The position numbers were made by a program, and so were the translations under genes. DNA of 64,000 bases from Plasmopara viticola (Eukaryota; Oomycota; Peronosporomycetes; Peronosporales; Peronosporaceae), in contig MBPM02000017.1 in the NCBI GenBank assembly GCA_001695595.3, forward strand, positions 951,890 to 1,015,889. Reading direction: 5' to 3'. This document shows, one piece after another, positions 9,185 through 20,778 of the stretch. Every line of letters starts with the position of its first letter. Position 1 is the first letter of the stretch. Below the pieces are notes generated by a model, which saw only the letters and a list, made by a program, of their open reading frames with translations, was not told where the DNA came from and made no database searches.

Positions 9185-10320
9185 AAGGGAGTATCAGAGA
9201 CCACAAATTGTTGCACTATTCTCGGCACGAAACACGTTCATATTACAATGTGACGATTTACATAGTCTCAAACGCTTCCGCGAAATCGGTCTTCCAATCT
9301 GCATTGGCGGGTACCGCTGCTACCAAAAGGACCTCGAATGCTTGTTAATATATTGTATCGATTATCCATGAATCGTCCACGCTGGCGCTACCTCTCAAGT
9401 GTGCGAATAACGAGCTACTTGCTCGCATCTCTACCCTGCCACCAGATTTTTAACTAGTTCTCTATGAATGAACCATCAGTACCAGGTTTTGCTCGTATTT
9501 TTGTATATACGCAATTTATGTGGCCCTTTGCCGCGACAATTTGAAGACAGCTGGGAGTGAATGCTGTACTATCGGCCTCCGGTTTTTAGTTTTTTAGAGC
9601 TCGCTGTGCGTCTTCCGCTGCGCTTTTACTAACAACATCTGGATACCGGCAATATTTTGTTTTGGGAATATATGTTTTCGCACATTAAAAATTGACAAAA
9701 TCGAATGCACGAGCTTGGAATGTTTAAGTGTCATTGACGGCCTGTAGTCAATAATTTTACTGACGCTTACCTGTGAGGAATATCTACGATCAAACGAACC
9801 TATGACTCTCTCGAGATAAAAAAAATTAAGGTCGATTCGCAGCAAATGGGTGATGCGAAAAATAGATAGCTTGAAAAAGGTTGGGGTGACGCCCTCCTTC
9901 CAAGCGCGGGGGCTAGATGCTCGCGCACTTCGGGCAGGTGTTCTCGGGCATCTGCAGGTCTCTAACGAGTCTCACCCTCGACGCGACGGTCTCCAGCACC
10001 GGGCGCCACCTGGGCTCTTACCAAGTCAGAGATAAACAAACTAATGGAAGACCCTCGAGACCTCGGTGCTGGCTGCACTGCCCGCCGAACGAGACTCGAC
10101 GTATGCGGACACCACTTTATGCCGTGGACTAGCCATAGAGCCTAGCACGTGCATAAATTGGCAACGTGATAACGTAATACATTACAAGTGGGTGATGGGG
10201 CTCGGTGCATATACTGGACTGATTAGCGCCTTCTCAATAATACACATGCTCTATAAAAAGAAGGTGCGGTTGTACACAGCTTTCACATTCTAGTATATAT
10301 CGCACAAAAATAATCGAATA
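9185..10320. repeat. Tandem duplication, unit 2 (orphan promoter region)
   Basis: Second copy of the WP5 upstream region, beginning AAGGGAGTATCAGAGACCAC. It is interrupted by a LINE-derived mini-element at 9856-10184. It resumes at GTGGGTGATGGGGCTCGG, matching 8955-8980. No coding sequence is attached to its promoter side, so it is an orphan upstream region. Confidence 0.65.
9856..10184 (+). mobile_element. LINE-derived mini-element, copy 2
   Basis: Same head, short middle piece and tail as copy 1. CAAATGGGTGATG (9843-9855) before and CAAGTGGGTGATG (10185-10197) after form a 13-bp target-site duplication with one mismatch. It inserted into the duplicated spacer, since the uninterrupted target is visible near 8955. 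Confidence 0.8.
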
Positions 10321-10329
10321 CCGTATCCT

Positions 10330-11340
10330 GAATGTGATTTAAAGCCTCCCCAGAAAACAGAGACGCACAGAATTATCAAAGGCGGTCTCAGCGCCGAGCT
10401 CACGTATGAGCCGTCCCAAGATAATCAGTCGTAAAGACGCGGGAAAGGAGGTGCCGAAGCGTAATCTACAAACGCAGCGTAGCTGGTCATTTCGTACGGA
10501 AAGTTCGGTACTTACGCACTCTCAAATACTCGAATTCTGATAGGTGACTTGATTAGGAAGGAGGTTGATAGTACAGCATTCCCAGGAATTCGAACGATAG
10601 CGTCAATATAACTGACTATGAAAGGGACTTTGATTTTGAATTACTTAAAATAAGAGATGTTACAATTGAATTCAGTGCAACACTCTATACCCGAGAGACA
10701 TATGATGTGGCATAGGTCAATTAGTCGTAGTACATGATGTCCTCACAAAAATCTGCGACGTGGTGAAAAAATGAGGTAATTACCAATAAAAACACATTTG
10801 GTGCTAACTACCCGCGAAAAAATCATGTCCGGGATATTTCTAATTAATCGTCTACGGTTTTTGTTGTGACTGGTCGCTGTGCTCGTTGGATGCATCTCCG
10901 TAGCTCGCTTTGTTCGCGACTTAACGATCAAAATATTCTTAACGTTTCATCGGCGAGCACAGTGTTGAGCCCGTTTTCGAAAGTAGTGCGCAGCCCTGTT
11001 CTGAGGCTCTCAAAATTAGCATGATACGAATGGGTGCAGGCAAAGCGAAAGAGAAGATTATTATCAATTTTGGCTCAGTTTTTGTACGCTATATAGATTC
11101 CTGACACAAAATATTGCCGGCAATTAAAAAGCCAAGCTAAAGCGAGCTCTAAATTTTAGGTTCAAACATACCATTTAAATTGATAAAAAGAATTAGAATC
11201 GGAACAGCATTCCCAACTCTCTTCAATTTGATGTCATAGCATAAGGCCACATTAATTGCGTTTATGCAAGAAGCGAGTAAAACAAGTTTGCACGCGGTAA
11301 TGGTAGTTGATTTATAAAACACTAATCAGCAATGTGGTGA
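10330..11340. other. Spacer without recognisable gene
   Basis: Contains recurrent spacer blocks (CGTATGAGCCGTCC at about 10400; GAGCACAGTGTTGAGCCCG at about 10953, also at 16440 and near 22810). No frame of substance, no RNA gene, no terminal repeats seen. Confidence 0.45.
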
Positions 11341-11690
11341 CAAAGTGTGGATGCGAGCAGCATCCGCAGACTTCAGAGTCAACGCCAGTGTCATCGAAAT
11401 TGCATCTATTTTAAATATCGCCTTAGTATTTTGGCGTACGCTTCGCATCAATAGGGACCCCAAGCTCGATACGTACTCTAAACACGTGAATAAAACGTGT
11501 TGGTGGCTCAGCGCACACCATCGCTTTCAGTAAGAAGTTGACAAACATAGGATCTCTTTTGAGAAGGCACAAGATTGACTGTGAATTTATCCGTGCATAT
11601 TGTCATCACAATACTGGCGATGATAAAGTCAAAGTTCTCCGGTAAAGTGTATTCGGATAAAAAGAAGTCTACATTTCGAGCAACTATCTA
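11340..11690 (+). pseudogene. Spacer relic S3
   Basis: Decayed copy of the spacer frame: ASILNIALVFW, then PKLDTYSKHVNK at about 11460-11500, then LTVNLSVHIVITILAMI at about 11575-11625. Order and spacing match copy S2. Confidence 0.4.
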
Positions 11691-11769
11691 TTAGTCCCAT
11701 CAAAGCGACTGAAGGCGTCACGAAAGCTCAAATTGATAATCGAGGATGCCAATTACAATAGAATCTCGA

Positions 11770-12030
11770 CTAGAATGCAATGCGAGTGTATTCATATGCG
11801 ATTACATAGTTTGAATGAATCGTTGACATGCAAATCTTGTGCTCACCCTTGCTACCGTGACAAACCAAGTACCAGTTGCCGCTCTGTTAACCAAGACGAG
11901 TAGAGTCTTCTCTGCTTCTGACGCAAAACCTTTTCCAGTCTTGTTTTTATCCGCATTGGAAGCACCTAAGTAGCACATAACGTCAACGCAAGAGTATCGT
12001 TTATATCATGCCCTGAACTACCGGTGATTT
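11770..12030 (-). other. 3' flank of WP6
   Basis: Minus-strand counterpart of the shared WP 3' region (GCAATGCGAGTGTATTCATATG box at 11775; intron-like remains near 11960-12010). It has no function of its own that I can see. Confidence 0.45.
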
Positions 12031-12073
12031 CCATCGTTGAATTGTACGCATAGGAACTTGGCGACGCTTTGTG

Positions 12074-13017
12074 CTATTGTAACACATTCAACATTGGGTT
12101 TACCGCCTTGAAAAAATCATACGGTAAACTTCTTTCTGTGTGTTCGTGAAGAAATGAACGAATTTGTTTGTTGCCCCACTTTGCCTTTTGCACTTTTTCT
12201 ACCATGCATTTGGCGGATTTATCGAATGATTCGCCTTCTTGTGTAACGAATTTGATAAAAAGGCATTGTGGCCGACCCCTTCACCCTTGCTCAGACGATT
12301 GAATACTTCAAGCATCGACCCGAAGTGACCGATAACTAAAACATACTTGTCTGATCGTTCCAAATAGGTCTTTGGTTTGGACAAAGCCTCGTATTTAAAA
12401 ATCAACCTAGAGTCTGCACTCTCAAAAACACATCATCTCGCGATGATTCGCATAACGCAAAAAATACCATTGAGAGACAGTATTTCCCCCGTCTATGCCA
12501 GCCGCCATCTCGTTTTACAGCAGATTCTCAAAGCGTTGTGCCGTTTCATAAGATGTCTTGCTTTTGAACCACTTGCACGAAGTGCATCGACTCCGCCATT
12601 GACATCGCTATGAAACTCGTTCAACAGTGTTGCGAGCATCAGCTCCTCAGATCCGTGCCCGAAGTCTCTCCAAACTTTTTCTTGCCACTTTATAAACAGC
12701 TTACTCTCAAATAACCTTCTGGTTTCCCGTCTTTGAGTCTGGAAGACATGAAAAACTTAGCTACACGATCATTTAGGGTCGTATTTCATGGCCAAACAAC
12801 TTCCCAGCCCGTAAACTTGATAAATTTAGAAAGCCTGCTGAATCTTCGGTCATTGTCGTCGTGAACCATGTCAATTGATAATAGACGGCGTATATGAGCC
12901 ACACGTTTGAGGTCCCTCAGCACCAAAGACTCTCACTACTGCGTTGGCAAGCTTACACAAGGTGAACACAGCAACTACTGTCAGCGTCACGACAGACCGA
13001 AGACGCATCGAGACCAT
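12074..13017 (-). pseudogene. WP6: decayed subgroup B member
   Basis: From the ATG at 13017 the frame reads MVSMRLRSVVTLTVVAVFTLCK and continues to a stop at 12871, before the place of the RRWPARLL motif. Later pieces in other frames match WP5: KYEALSKPKTYLERSDKY and GVGHNAFLSNSLHKKAN (12199-12405), and the C-terminal NPMLNVLQ at 12074. Multiple indels and stops make it non-functional, although the promoter dyad is perfect. Confidence 0.75.
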
Positions 13018-13049
13018 GAGGTTTGCTGGCTTTGAAGTTGGCAAGTGAA

Positions 13050-13108
13050 GGGAGAAATAGAGTGAGGAAGTATCAGCGACCACAACTACTCCGCACGAAG
13101 ACACGTGC
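13050..13108 (-). promoter_or_regulatory. WP6 promoter with perfect 16-bp dyad
   Basis: GCACGAAGACACGTGC (plus, 13093-13108) has fully symmetric GCACG/CGTGC arms around six bases. The Inr-like CCTCACTCTATTTC reads on minus at about 13054-13067. Confidence 0.6.
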
Positions 13109-13109
13109 T

Positions 13110-14390
13110 GATGTGTTTACATTACAATCTGAGCCTCGAACTCTTCCACGGGATCGGATCGGATTGCAATGGCTTAAGAAAGGGTACCGCTTCCAAAAGG
13201 ATCGTAACTGTCTACTAATTGTACCTGCTCGTCCACACTAGCGTTGTCATTTAAGTCTGCGGATGACGAGTTTCTTTCTTGCATCCACAAACTGCCACCA
13301 GATTGCTAACTAGTGTCTTATACATCAACCATCATTACCACGTGTCACCATGTTTTAATCGTTCTTTTGCATACACGCACCTTTATGTGGCACCATGCCA
13401 CGACAATCTTTGACACCATTCTCAAGAGGTTCAGCTGCCGTTTTCAACCAGCCATTATAAAAGCTCATGGTTGGTGTCAAAATTATATTTGTTCACTAGA
13501 GTTTACATCTCGCTTCGCGCGCTTTTACTGAAAACATCTGGATTCCTGCAATTTTTGTGTCATTTGCATCTAAAAAATTGACAAAGTTGAATGCACGGCC
13601 TTGAAATGTCCACGTCTTTGATGGCCTGTACACTAAAAATTATATTCTCATTGTGCTTTACGTTGCGCACTCTGAGATAACCCTAACGCGCATGAAGTTA
13701 ACATTGCTATTGACGCTTATGTGTGACCTCGATTAAACGATTTTGAGGTCGATCAAATGTCCATGCCCGGGACGCACAATTGTATTTACAGTGCTGAGCT
13801 CCGTATGAGCTGTCTCAGGATAATCGTAAGGACGCGAGCAAGGGGCTGCCGAAGCGGCATCCACAAACGCAGCGCTGCTGGTTGATTCGTACGGGAAATT
13901 CCTTATCTCAGGTGATCAGTTTGTCTTGCACCGTAGAATTGATTTTTTTTCACGTACTCTCGAATGCTAATAAGTGACTTAGTGCCAATTAAGTCAAAGT
14001 TTGATGTCAATATAATTACTAGAGAAGGGTCTGCAGCTCAAACTTGATAGGAGTTATTTGCTTTTTCAATTTTGAATTTTTTAGTGATGCTACACTTGAA
14101 TTCAATGCAGCATTCTATGACCTAAAGACATGAATATATGGCATTGCTCACAGCAAAGTAGACATGATGAGAGAATTCTATTTATTTGTAGCACATAATG
14201 TTGCAGGTAGAGCAGGTTGTCAAATGTTTCTAGTATGCAGTTAACGATGCTAAAAGCTCCTGAGTTATTGCTTAAATTTACCATTTCAGAAGAGAAAGTA
14301 ATAAAAAAAGGGAATCGTTAAACTGCCGGTGGTACCCCTTGATATTAGCCAATGAGATTAAACTAAATTTACTAATGGAAGCAGTTTATC
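13110..14390. other. Spacer without recognisable gene
   Basis: The first half repeats the WP5 upstream region (CACCAGATTGCTAACTAGT near 13295; GACGCTTATGTGTGACC near 13710). The block at 13790-13880 repeats CGTATGAGC-GTC. Beyond 13950 nothing is recognised. Confidence 0.45.
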
Positions 14391-14425
14391 TCGGTTAATG
14401 AACACAGTGTTTTTTCAACTAGATA

Positions 14426-15323
14426 CGCCGCCTATCACCAATCCACATGGTGCACGACAGCGATGGCCTGCGCGTTTTTTAAAATTCGCAGCTTCAGCAG
14501 GCATTCTGAATGTGCCAAGTCTGCTGGCTGGAAAGTTGTTTGGCCGTAAAAATGTCCCATTCATGACCCCCACTAATCATGTAGCTGAGTTATTCAAGTC
14601 TTGCAAACTCAAAAAAGTGAGACCGAAAGGATTTTTCGAGAGCAAGCAGTTTCTAAAGTGGGAAGGACAAGTCTGGGGAAATTACCAATTTGAAGCTGGA
14701 GAGCTGATGCTTACAACATTGAAAGGGAAGTTTCGTTACGATGTCAATGGCGGAGTCGATGCAATCCTTGCGAATGGTTTAAAAAATCCGAAAACGTCCC
14801 TGAAGGCACAACGCTTTGAGATACCCTGCTAAAAGAGTGGGCTGCCGGCATAGGCAAATGAGATAGATCCTTTGAAAGGCAATTTGTGCGTTATGCGCAT
14901 TATCGAGGTGATCAGCGAGATGAGGTGGTAAAGAGAATGCAGATATCGATGAAGAATCAAGGTGACTCTAGGTGGTTTTCTACACTGGAAAATGAGCTTT
15001 TCTCTAGATCAGAGACTTATTCTAAACAGTTAGATGAGTACTTCAAAGCTATCGGTCAATTCGCATCGATTGAAGAAGTATTTGAATGTCTGAGGAGGGG
15101 TAAAGGGGTCGAGAACGATGTTTTTCTATTAAATTTGCTTGCGAGGAAGGCGATTGACATTGACCCAAAAGAGAAACTCGCCAAACACATCGTGGAAAGA
15201 CTGAAGGGCTTAAGTGGAAGGACAAAAAAAATTCGCTCATCTCTCAACAACCTCAAGAAATTGGAGTCAAAGTATAACCTTCATTCAAACTTGGGTGAGC
15301 CAATGTTGAATGCATCAAACTAG
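14426..15323 (+). pseudogene. WP7: 5'-truncated, frameshifted subgroup B member
   Basis: Homology starts abruptly at DTPPITNPHGARQRWPARFLK. The promoter, ATG and signal peptide are missing and the DNA upstream is unrelated, so any product would not be secreted. The body matches WP5 (GKLFGRKNVP, FFESKQFLKW, NGGVDAILANGL). A shift near 14820 and a stop near 14860 separate it from the second frame (14886-15323: YAHYRGDQRD, FKAIGQFASIEEVF, VENDVFLLNLL). A 3' intron remnant lies at about 15366-15445. Confidence 0.8.
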
Positions 15324-15449
15324 ACTCGTGTGGTCCTGTGTACAATTTAACAACGGAATGCACCGGTACGTTTCGAGATGCTTTACACATGACGTAAACG
15401 AATTCTTGCATTGACGTTTTGTGTCTATCCAATTGCTATACTTAGAGCG

Positions 15450-15990
15450 GATGGAAACATGACTGGAAAACGTTCTGCGTCAGTAGCCGAGAAGACTCGT
15501 TTCTTGTTTGATGAGAGAGCAACGCTTGATACCTGGCTGGCCACGGTAGCAAGGGTGTCATCTGAACACAAGACTTGCATGTCAACGATGCATTAGAATG
15601 ATGTAACGACATATAAATACACTTGCATTGCATTCTAAGACCATGTAACTTGACATTCTTCTCAAGCCTTAACTAGTCACCTCTGTCTCAAGTCTAGTTC
15701 TAGTCGTTTGGGGAACTAGTCTACCATTCTGTTACTCAGCTGGGGCTATCGGGTAGTTGCTCAGTAAGTAGAACCTTTGTCCTATTCTAACATTCCTCGC
15801 ATTCCAATGCCTTCGTCCTATTCAAGTACAAACTGCTTGTGTTTCTGCTCAACTTTGCAAATTACCGATAAAGTTTATTGTAATCCTTGGCACTAATGTG
15901 ACGACTACATGCGCTTTTAATATTCACAGTCAGTGTTGTACCTATTCAAAAGGTATCCTAATTTGCCCACCTTATATATGAAGCAATGAT
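15450..15990. other. 3' flank of WP7 and spacer
   Basis: 15480-15650 is the shared WP 3' flank ending in GCATTGCATTCTAAGACCATG. The remainder up to 15990 shows no gene. Confidence 0.4.
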
Positions 15991-16243
15991 GTACACTTCA
16001 CTTTATATACACGTGTTTGATGTACATGTCGAGCTTGGGATCATATTGATGCCATGCGAACGCTGAGGGACCAATGCGACGTTGTATTGTTGGTAAAGAA
16101 AGTTGCAACGACTGAAGACCCTTTGTTTGCTGCTCTGTCATGCGAGGCGAGTTCATGTCGAAAGATGCCTGTGGCTGCTTTAAGTTTTGCAATGTTTGGA
16201 GGGTATTTGTCAAGACTGGGAACTTAAACAATTGCCTTGCCAA
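15930..16243 (-). pseudogene. Spacer relic S4
   Basis: The minus frame reads LKQPQASFDMNS, then an altered middle part, then PKLDMYIKHVYIK. GTTLTVNIK follows at about 15940. It is the same order as S2, with an altered middle region. Confidence 0.45.
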
Positions 16244-16249
16244 CTTTTA

Positions 16250-17440
16250 ACACAATATGACGACGTGGTGAATGTTTGATAGTCTGGTCCCCATTTGGTG
16301 CTAACTAAATTACCCTCAAGTCTGCGATTTTCCATACAAATCGTCATCGGATTTTCTTCGTATCCAGCCGCGCTTGTGAATGCATCCCCGTAGCTCACTT
16401 CGTCCGCGTCTTAAGAATTGAGCGATTCATTAATGAGCCCAGTGTTGAGCCCGTTTTCAAAAATAGTGCGCGGCCCTGCTCCGACATCGGGGCTTTGCAA
16501 TCACATCAATATACCGTGTTTAATTTGTGGCTCTTGTTGACGGTGCACAAAACTTTTTTGAATGAGTGGAGCCTGTCTATACGGAGATACTGAAGCAGAG
16601 AGATAATGTATATTATTGAAAAGTTATCAGACGACATGCGTCACGCCCACTTGATGAGAAAAAAAGAGAACAAATTGAAGAGATAAGCATCCGACCGGCT
16701 CACTCCCAAATCGCCATAAAGACCAGCGTCGATAGAAATGTTGACTCTATGCGTGTTAAAGGCCATCTCAGCATGATGCGAGTGGGTACAAGGAAGCCAG
16801 GTAAAGCAAAACGAGAAGACTAGTCTCGGCATCAAAGATCTTTGGACATTCCGAGGTTGTACAATCCGTTCTAGAGATCGAAATGGTAATGCATCTATCC
16901 CTTGCACAAAAAATCGTCTTAATCGCAGCAGAAGCGCTTTCCAAATCCACCAATTTAGGCAAAAGTGGTGAGAGCGGGTAACGTTAAATTCCATACCACC
17001 CGAATTTTAGCAAAAATTTAGAATTTTATACGATTTCATTCAAGAAGATCATCAAGCAAAAACTTATTTTATAGTTGTGGTAGGTGAAAAGGAGGCCGAT
17101 AATGCAGCATTCTTTGCCCTCTTCAGAATGGTATCAAAGGTTGTCGTGGTATATGCGCATTACGAGTGAAGTATGCGGCAAGTTAGTTTAATCATGGAGC
17201 GCTAGCTAGCAATCTTGGGGAAGTGAGATAGCAAGCAAGTCTTTCGTCCTTTGCATACTTGCAAATCGTTCCGCTGCCACGCCATTGTGGCGTAGAAGAG
17301 AATAGTGGATTCAAGTAGTGAAATAGAGGTTATTTTGTATATCGCAAAGCGCAAAACCTATTCAGAAATCTGCAATCATGGCTGATCCCACAGGAGGGTT
17401 CACGACCAGATTCATTGCCAAATCGTAGGATAAATAACCC
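16250..17440. other. Spacer without recognisable gene
   Basis: Holds recurrent WP-unit spacer blocks: ATTAATGAGCCCAGTGTTGAGCCCG (16430), GACGACATGCGTCACGCCC (16628), and AGGAGGCCGATAATGCAGCATTC (17091), which also occurs near 46830 and 53655. No gene seen. Confidence 0.45.
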
Positions 17441-17548
17441 AACACGTATCCCTGGGCCAAGATGCGAGTAGAGCTAGTGCCTATTTAATCTCCCTTCTAT
17501 TCCCCAAGTTACCTGCCAACCCTCGAGTCAACAATGCTCTAGAACTCT

Positions 17549-18607
17549 ATGCGTTTGCGGTGTGTCGTGACGCTAACAGTATATGCTCTTGTAATGTTGC
17601 GGCGAAAGCCTCTGATGCTGAGGGATTCTAGACGAATGGTGTACGGCGGCGATGGCGTGCACGTCTCATAAAGTCGGTTGAATCTTCATCAATCTTTTAA
17701 AACTTTGTACTTACACGAGCGAGAATATGGCTTTCGCGGCAAAAAATTATTTAATTTGCCTTCAAACCCGAGAACATCGTAACTTACGTTTTTCATTCAA
17801 AAAGGTGAATGCGCAAGATTTTTTCAAAGTGCATATGTCAAAAAGTGGGAAAGCGATGTCAAGTCAAAATTTAAAGACGACGCTGACGACTTGATGTTTT
17901 CAACGCTGGAAGGGGGGTAAATGGCAAGCGACAACGGCGGGATCGAAGCATACATCGCGCACGCGGTAAATAATGAAAATACGCGTTATTTGGGATTCCG
18001 ATTAGAGCATCTGCTGCTTAAAAAGTTGGCCGATGGCGTGAAATATGGCAATGATCGCGATTCCAGTAGGTGCATGCGTTACAAACTCTATAGAGGGCCG
18101 GAGCAACATCATGCGCATTTGAGAACGGACCACCAGCTTCGCAACAAAATTCTTGAAACGCTGATCAAAGTATACAAAAAGTCGCTTTATCGATATAAAA
18201 TGACTCCATACGATAATTTGGAGAAATACTTCACGGTCATCAGTGGTGGGAAGAAAAAACCGGACGTTTTCGACCAATTGGGGCCTGTTGCAGGTTTCGA
18301 CAACAATGACTTTCCGTTTCGAAAGCTTTACGAAGAGGCAACAAATTACATCAAGAAAACTAATTACGCTTTCATACTGCGCTCACTGCGTAAAAAGGAA
18401 GGTTATACAAAACCAGAAATCACACAACGTCTTCTAAGCCTCCACGAATCGTCCATAACGGACGATCTTCGAACAAAGTTAGTGGGACCAACGTACCAAC
18501 ACCAAACTAAGAAGAAACTACCCGATCGTGCGCAAGGACATAACAACGAGGATGCACCGGTACGTATGCAAATGATATACTTAAAATGTCAACGATCTCT
18601 CGTGTAG
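17549..18607 (+). pseudogene. WP8: decayed subgroup A member
   Basis: The ATG at 17549 reads MRLRCVVTLTVYAL and then loses frame. The motif survives as a changed RRRWRARL near 17647, followed by a stop. After several breaks a long open stretch from 17921 holds the C-terminal two thirds: DNGGIEAYIAHAV, FRLEHLLLKKLADGV, YKLYRGPEQH, YFTVISGGKKKPDVF, GFDNNDFPF. The 3' intron donor (GGTACGT at 18559) is present in phase 0. The acceptor is changed from TATAG to TATCG, so the frame reads on to 18607. Non-functional as a secreted protein. Confidence 0.8.
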
Positions 18608-18639
18608 ACGTTGTGTGTTGCTCTTGTGTTTGTATCGTT

Positions 18640-19615
18640 AAGTAGCCAAAGCGAATGAATGCATGACTGGGAAAGGCCCAGCGTGTGTACGTGACTCGTG
18701 TTGATTGAGAATACGACGCTTGGTACTTGGCTCGCGAGGATAGCAACGGTGTCATGTGTTGCATGTCAACAATTCACGAACTAAGTCATTTATTGAGATA
18801 AATACATATGAGAGTACTCGCAATGCATTCTTAGATCGTGTTACTTATATTGCTAATTAGGCTGAACATCGTTTTCGTTTCTAAGCATCTTTCTCGTCCT
18901 TGGATGACCAAGTTTACAATCAGGAGCATCCAAAAGGTCCTTTACCGTTGATATTGCTTGCAGAAAATTGCTATTGTAGGAATGACGCTATACTTTACAT
19001 AAGCTCGATCTCACATTGTTAAGCCTTTTTTTAGCCCGGATACAATTAGTCCTAGAAAAAGTTTCCGTAGGAAATATTTCACTTGCCTCGTCGGAACGTT
19101 GTCGACAACACGAAAGCGATGCTAGCAACTTGCATTCGCGAGCTTGAGATGCTCCATGTTGAGACGGCTCTTAACACAATTAAGTTAATCTATTCATTGA
19201 CGCTAAGGGGTCTCATACTCCGATCGAATGTCCATCTCTTTCTCATTATTTTTCGCAGCAAGTGGGCGATGGAGCGTGACTAGCCGTTTCCAGCGCTGAA
19301 GCTCTTCCTTACCTTATTTAATGGCTTCCTCTGCCTATGCCTGAAAAAAACCCCACACATTTGGAGAGAGTGCACAGCTTTTACGTTTCACGGATCAGTT
19401 TTGCACCGTCAAATAGAGCCGTATGCAGTTGGACTGCGCACTACTTCTAAAAACGGACTCAACGCTATGCTCACCAATGAGCCATTTCAAGATTTGCTAT
19501 CGTTTAGACGCGGACAAAGCGAGTCACAAGGATCCCGAGGCGGCCTATAAATGCGCTGCGCGGCTAATCTCGAAAAAAAACCAGTGACGACTTGTGAGTT
19601 TGCAGTACCATCTGT
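18640..19615. other. Spacer without recognisable gene
   Basis: Shared WP 3' flank to about 18850. 19080-19290 repeats the block found at 8820-8980 (GACGCTAAGGGGTCTC, TTTTTCGCAGCAAGTGGGCGATG). 19460-19510 repeats AATGAGCCATTTCAAGAT. No gene recognised. Confidence 0.4.
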
Positions 19616-19619
19616 TTTT

Positions 19620-19933
19620 ATTGTATTGTATTGTATTACGAATTCGCGTTGCCAAGTTATGCACGTGCTAGGCTCTATGGCTAGTCCACGGCATAGAGTG
19701 GTGTCCGCATACGTCGGGTCTCGTTCGGCGGGCAGTGCAGCCAGCACCGAGGTCGTGAGGGTCTTTTATTATTTTGTTTAGTTCTGACTTGGTAAGAGCC
19801 CAGGTGGCGCCCTGGTGCTGGAGACCGTCGCGTCGAGGGTGAGACTCGTTAGAGACCTGCAGATGCCCGAGAGCACCTGCCCGAAGCGCACGAGCATTTA
19901 GCCCCCGCGCTTGGAAGGAGGGCGTCACCCCAT
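19620..19933 (-). mobile_element. LINE-derived mini-element, copy 3
   Basis: Same head and tail as copy 1 in reverse orientation. The tail is (TGTAT)n at 19618-19635 and the head GGGTGACGCCCTCC ends near 19931, so it is slightly shorter at the 5' end. I see no convincing target-site duplication. Confidence 0.75.
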
Positions 19934-20039
19934 GTTCTTATCGGTCAGTCAAAAAAATCGTTTTTTGAGAGTTTCACCACGTCGTAGAAGTTTGTCAGTT
20001 GTGGAGAAACGGGCTGCAGAGTTTCTGTCTTCGCCATGA

Positions 20040-20200
20040 CAATAACATTACAAATTATGAGATCAGCCACAACCCTTTGTTGACGTAATGTCAGCTGTAA
20101 TTACTTCGTCTGACCGAGCAGCAATTACATATACTGAAAACGCAATGAACTCAAATATCGCATTTGTCTCTCATGCGAGCACAGGTGGGCCAAAACAAAT
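20040..20200 (+). pseudogene. Spacer relic S5
   Basis: From about 20058 the plus strand reads DQPQPFVDVMSAVITSSDRAA, then ITYTENAMNSNIAFVSHAST, without a stop. Compared with S2 it lacks a few residues by an in-frame deletion. It is one of the better-preserved copies of the unknown frame. Confidence 0.45.
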
Positions 20201-20659
20201 AATTTAATCTCGGATGCCAGAGATAATCTGACATCGTGCAATCAGTTTTGTAGAATAATTGTATGGCAATACATTTATTTTTAACACAAAATATTGCGTG
20301 TTTTTCTGAGCGAGCTCTAAAAATTGAGTAGGATTGATTTTAACATATCATTTCAGTTGATGAAAGCATCAAATTATTTTTTTCGCCATAGTGGCTAACC
20401 AAATACATCATAACATTCCCTGCTCTTTTCAGAATGGTGCTAAACATTATCGTGGCAAAGAGCCACAGAGATTGCGTGTGCATGAAACGAATAAAATATG
20501 GTGGTGCGCGGTAATGATTGTAACAAAGCCCATATGTCACCGCCGGACGAGCAGTATAAATAATCACCATTAGAGGTGGCCGCGGTACCCTTTTTTTAAG
20601 GCATTGCACATTCAAGCGATCCCGTGGAAGAGTTTGAGTTGTCAAATCGTAAAACAGCA

Positions 20660-20733
20660 CATCAGCACGTGGGCAAGATAGTGCAACAATTTGTGGTCAT
20701 CGGACTCTAATCTCATTACTCATTTTTCCTTTC
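20660..20733 (+). promoter_or_regulatory. WP9 promoter
   Basis: ATCAGCACGTGGGCAAGATAGTGCAACAA (20661-20689) is the conserved upstream block. Here the dyad is reduced to a CACGTG core. CTCATTTTTCCTTTC at 20719-20733 is the Inr/FPR, about 45 bp before the start. Confidence 0.55.
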
Positions 20734-20778
20734 TTTCATCACTTGCCAATTTAAAAGTAATTAAAATACACGGTATCG

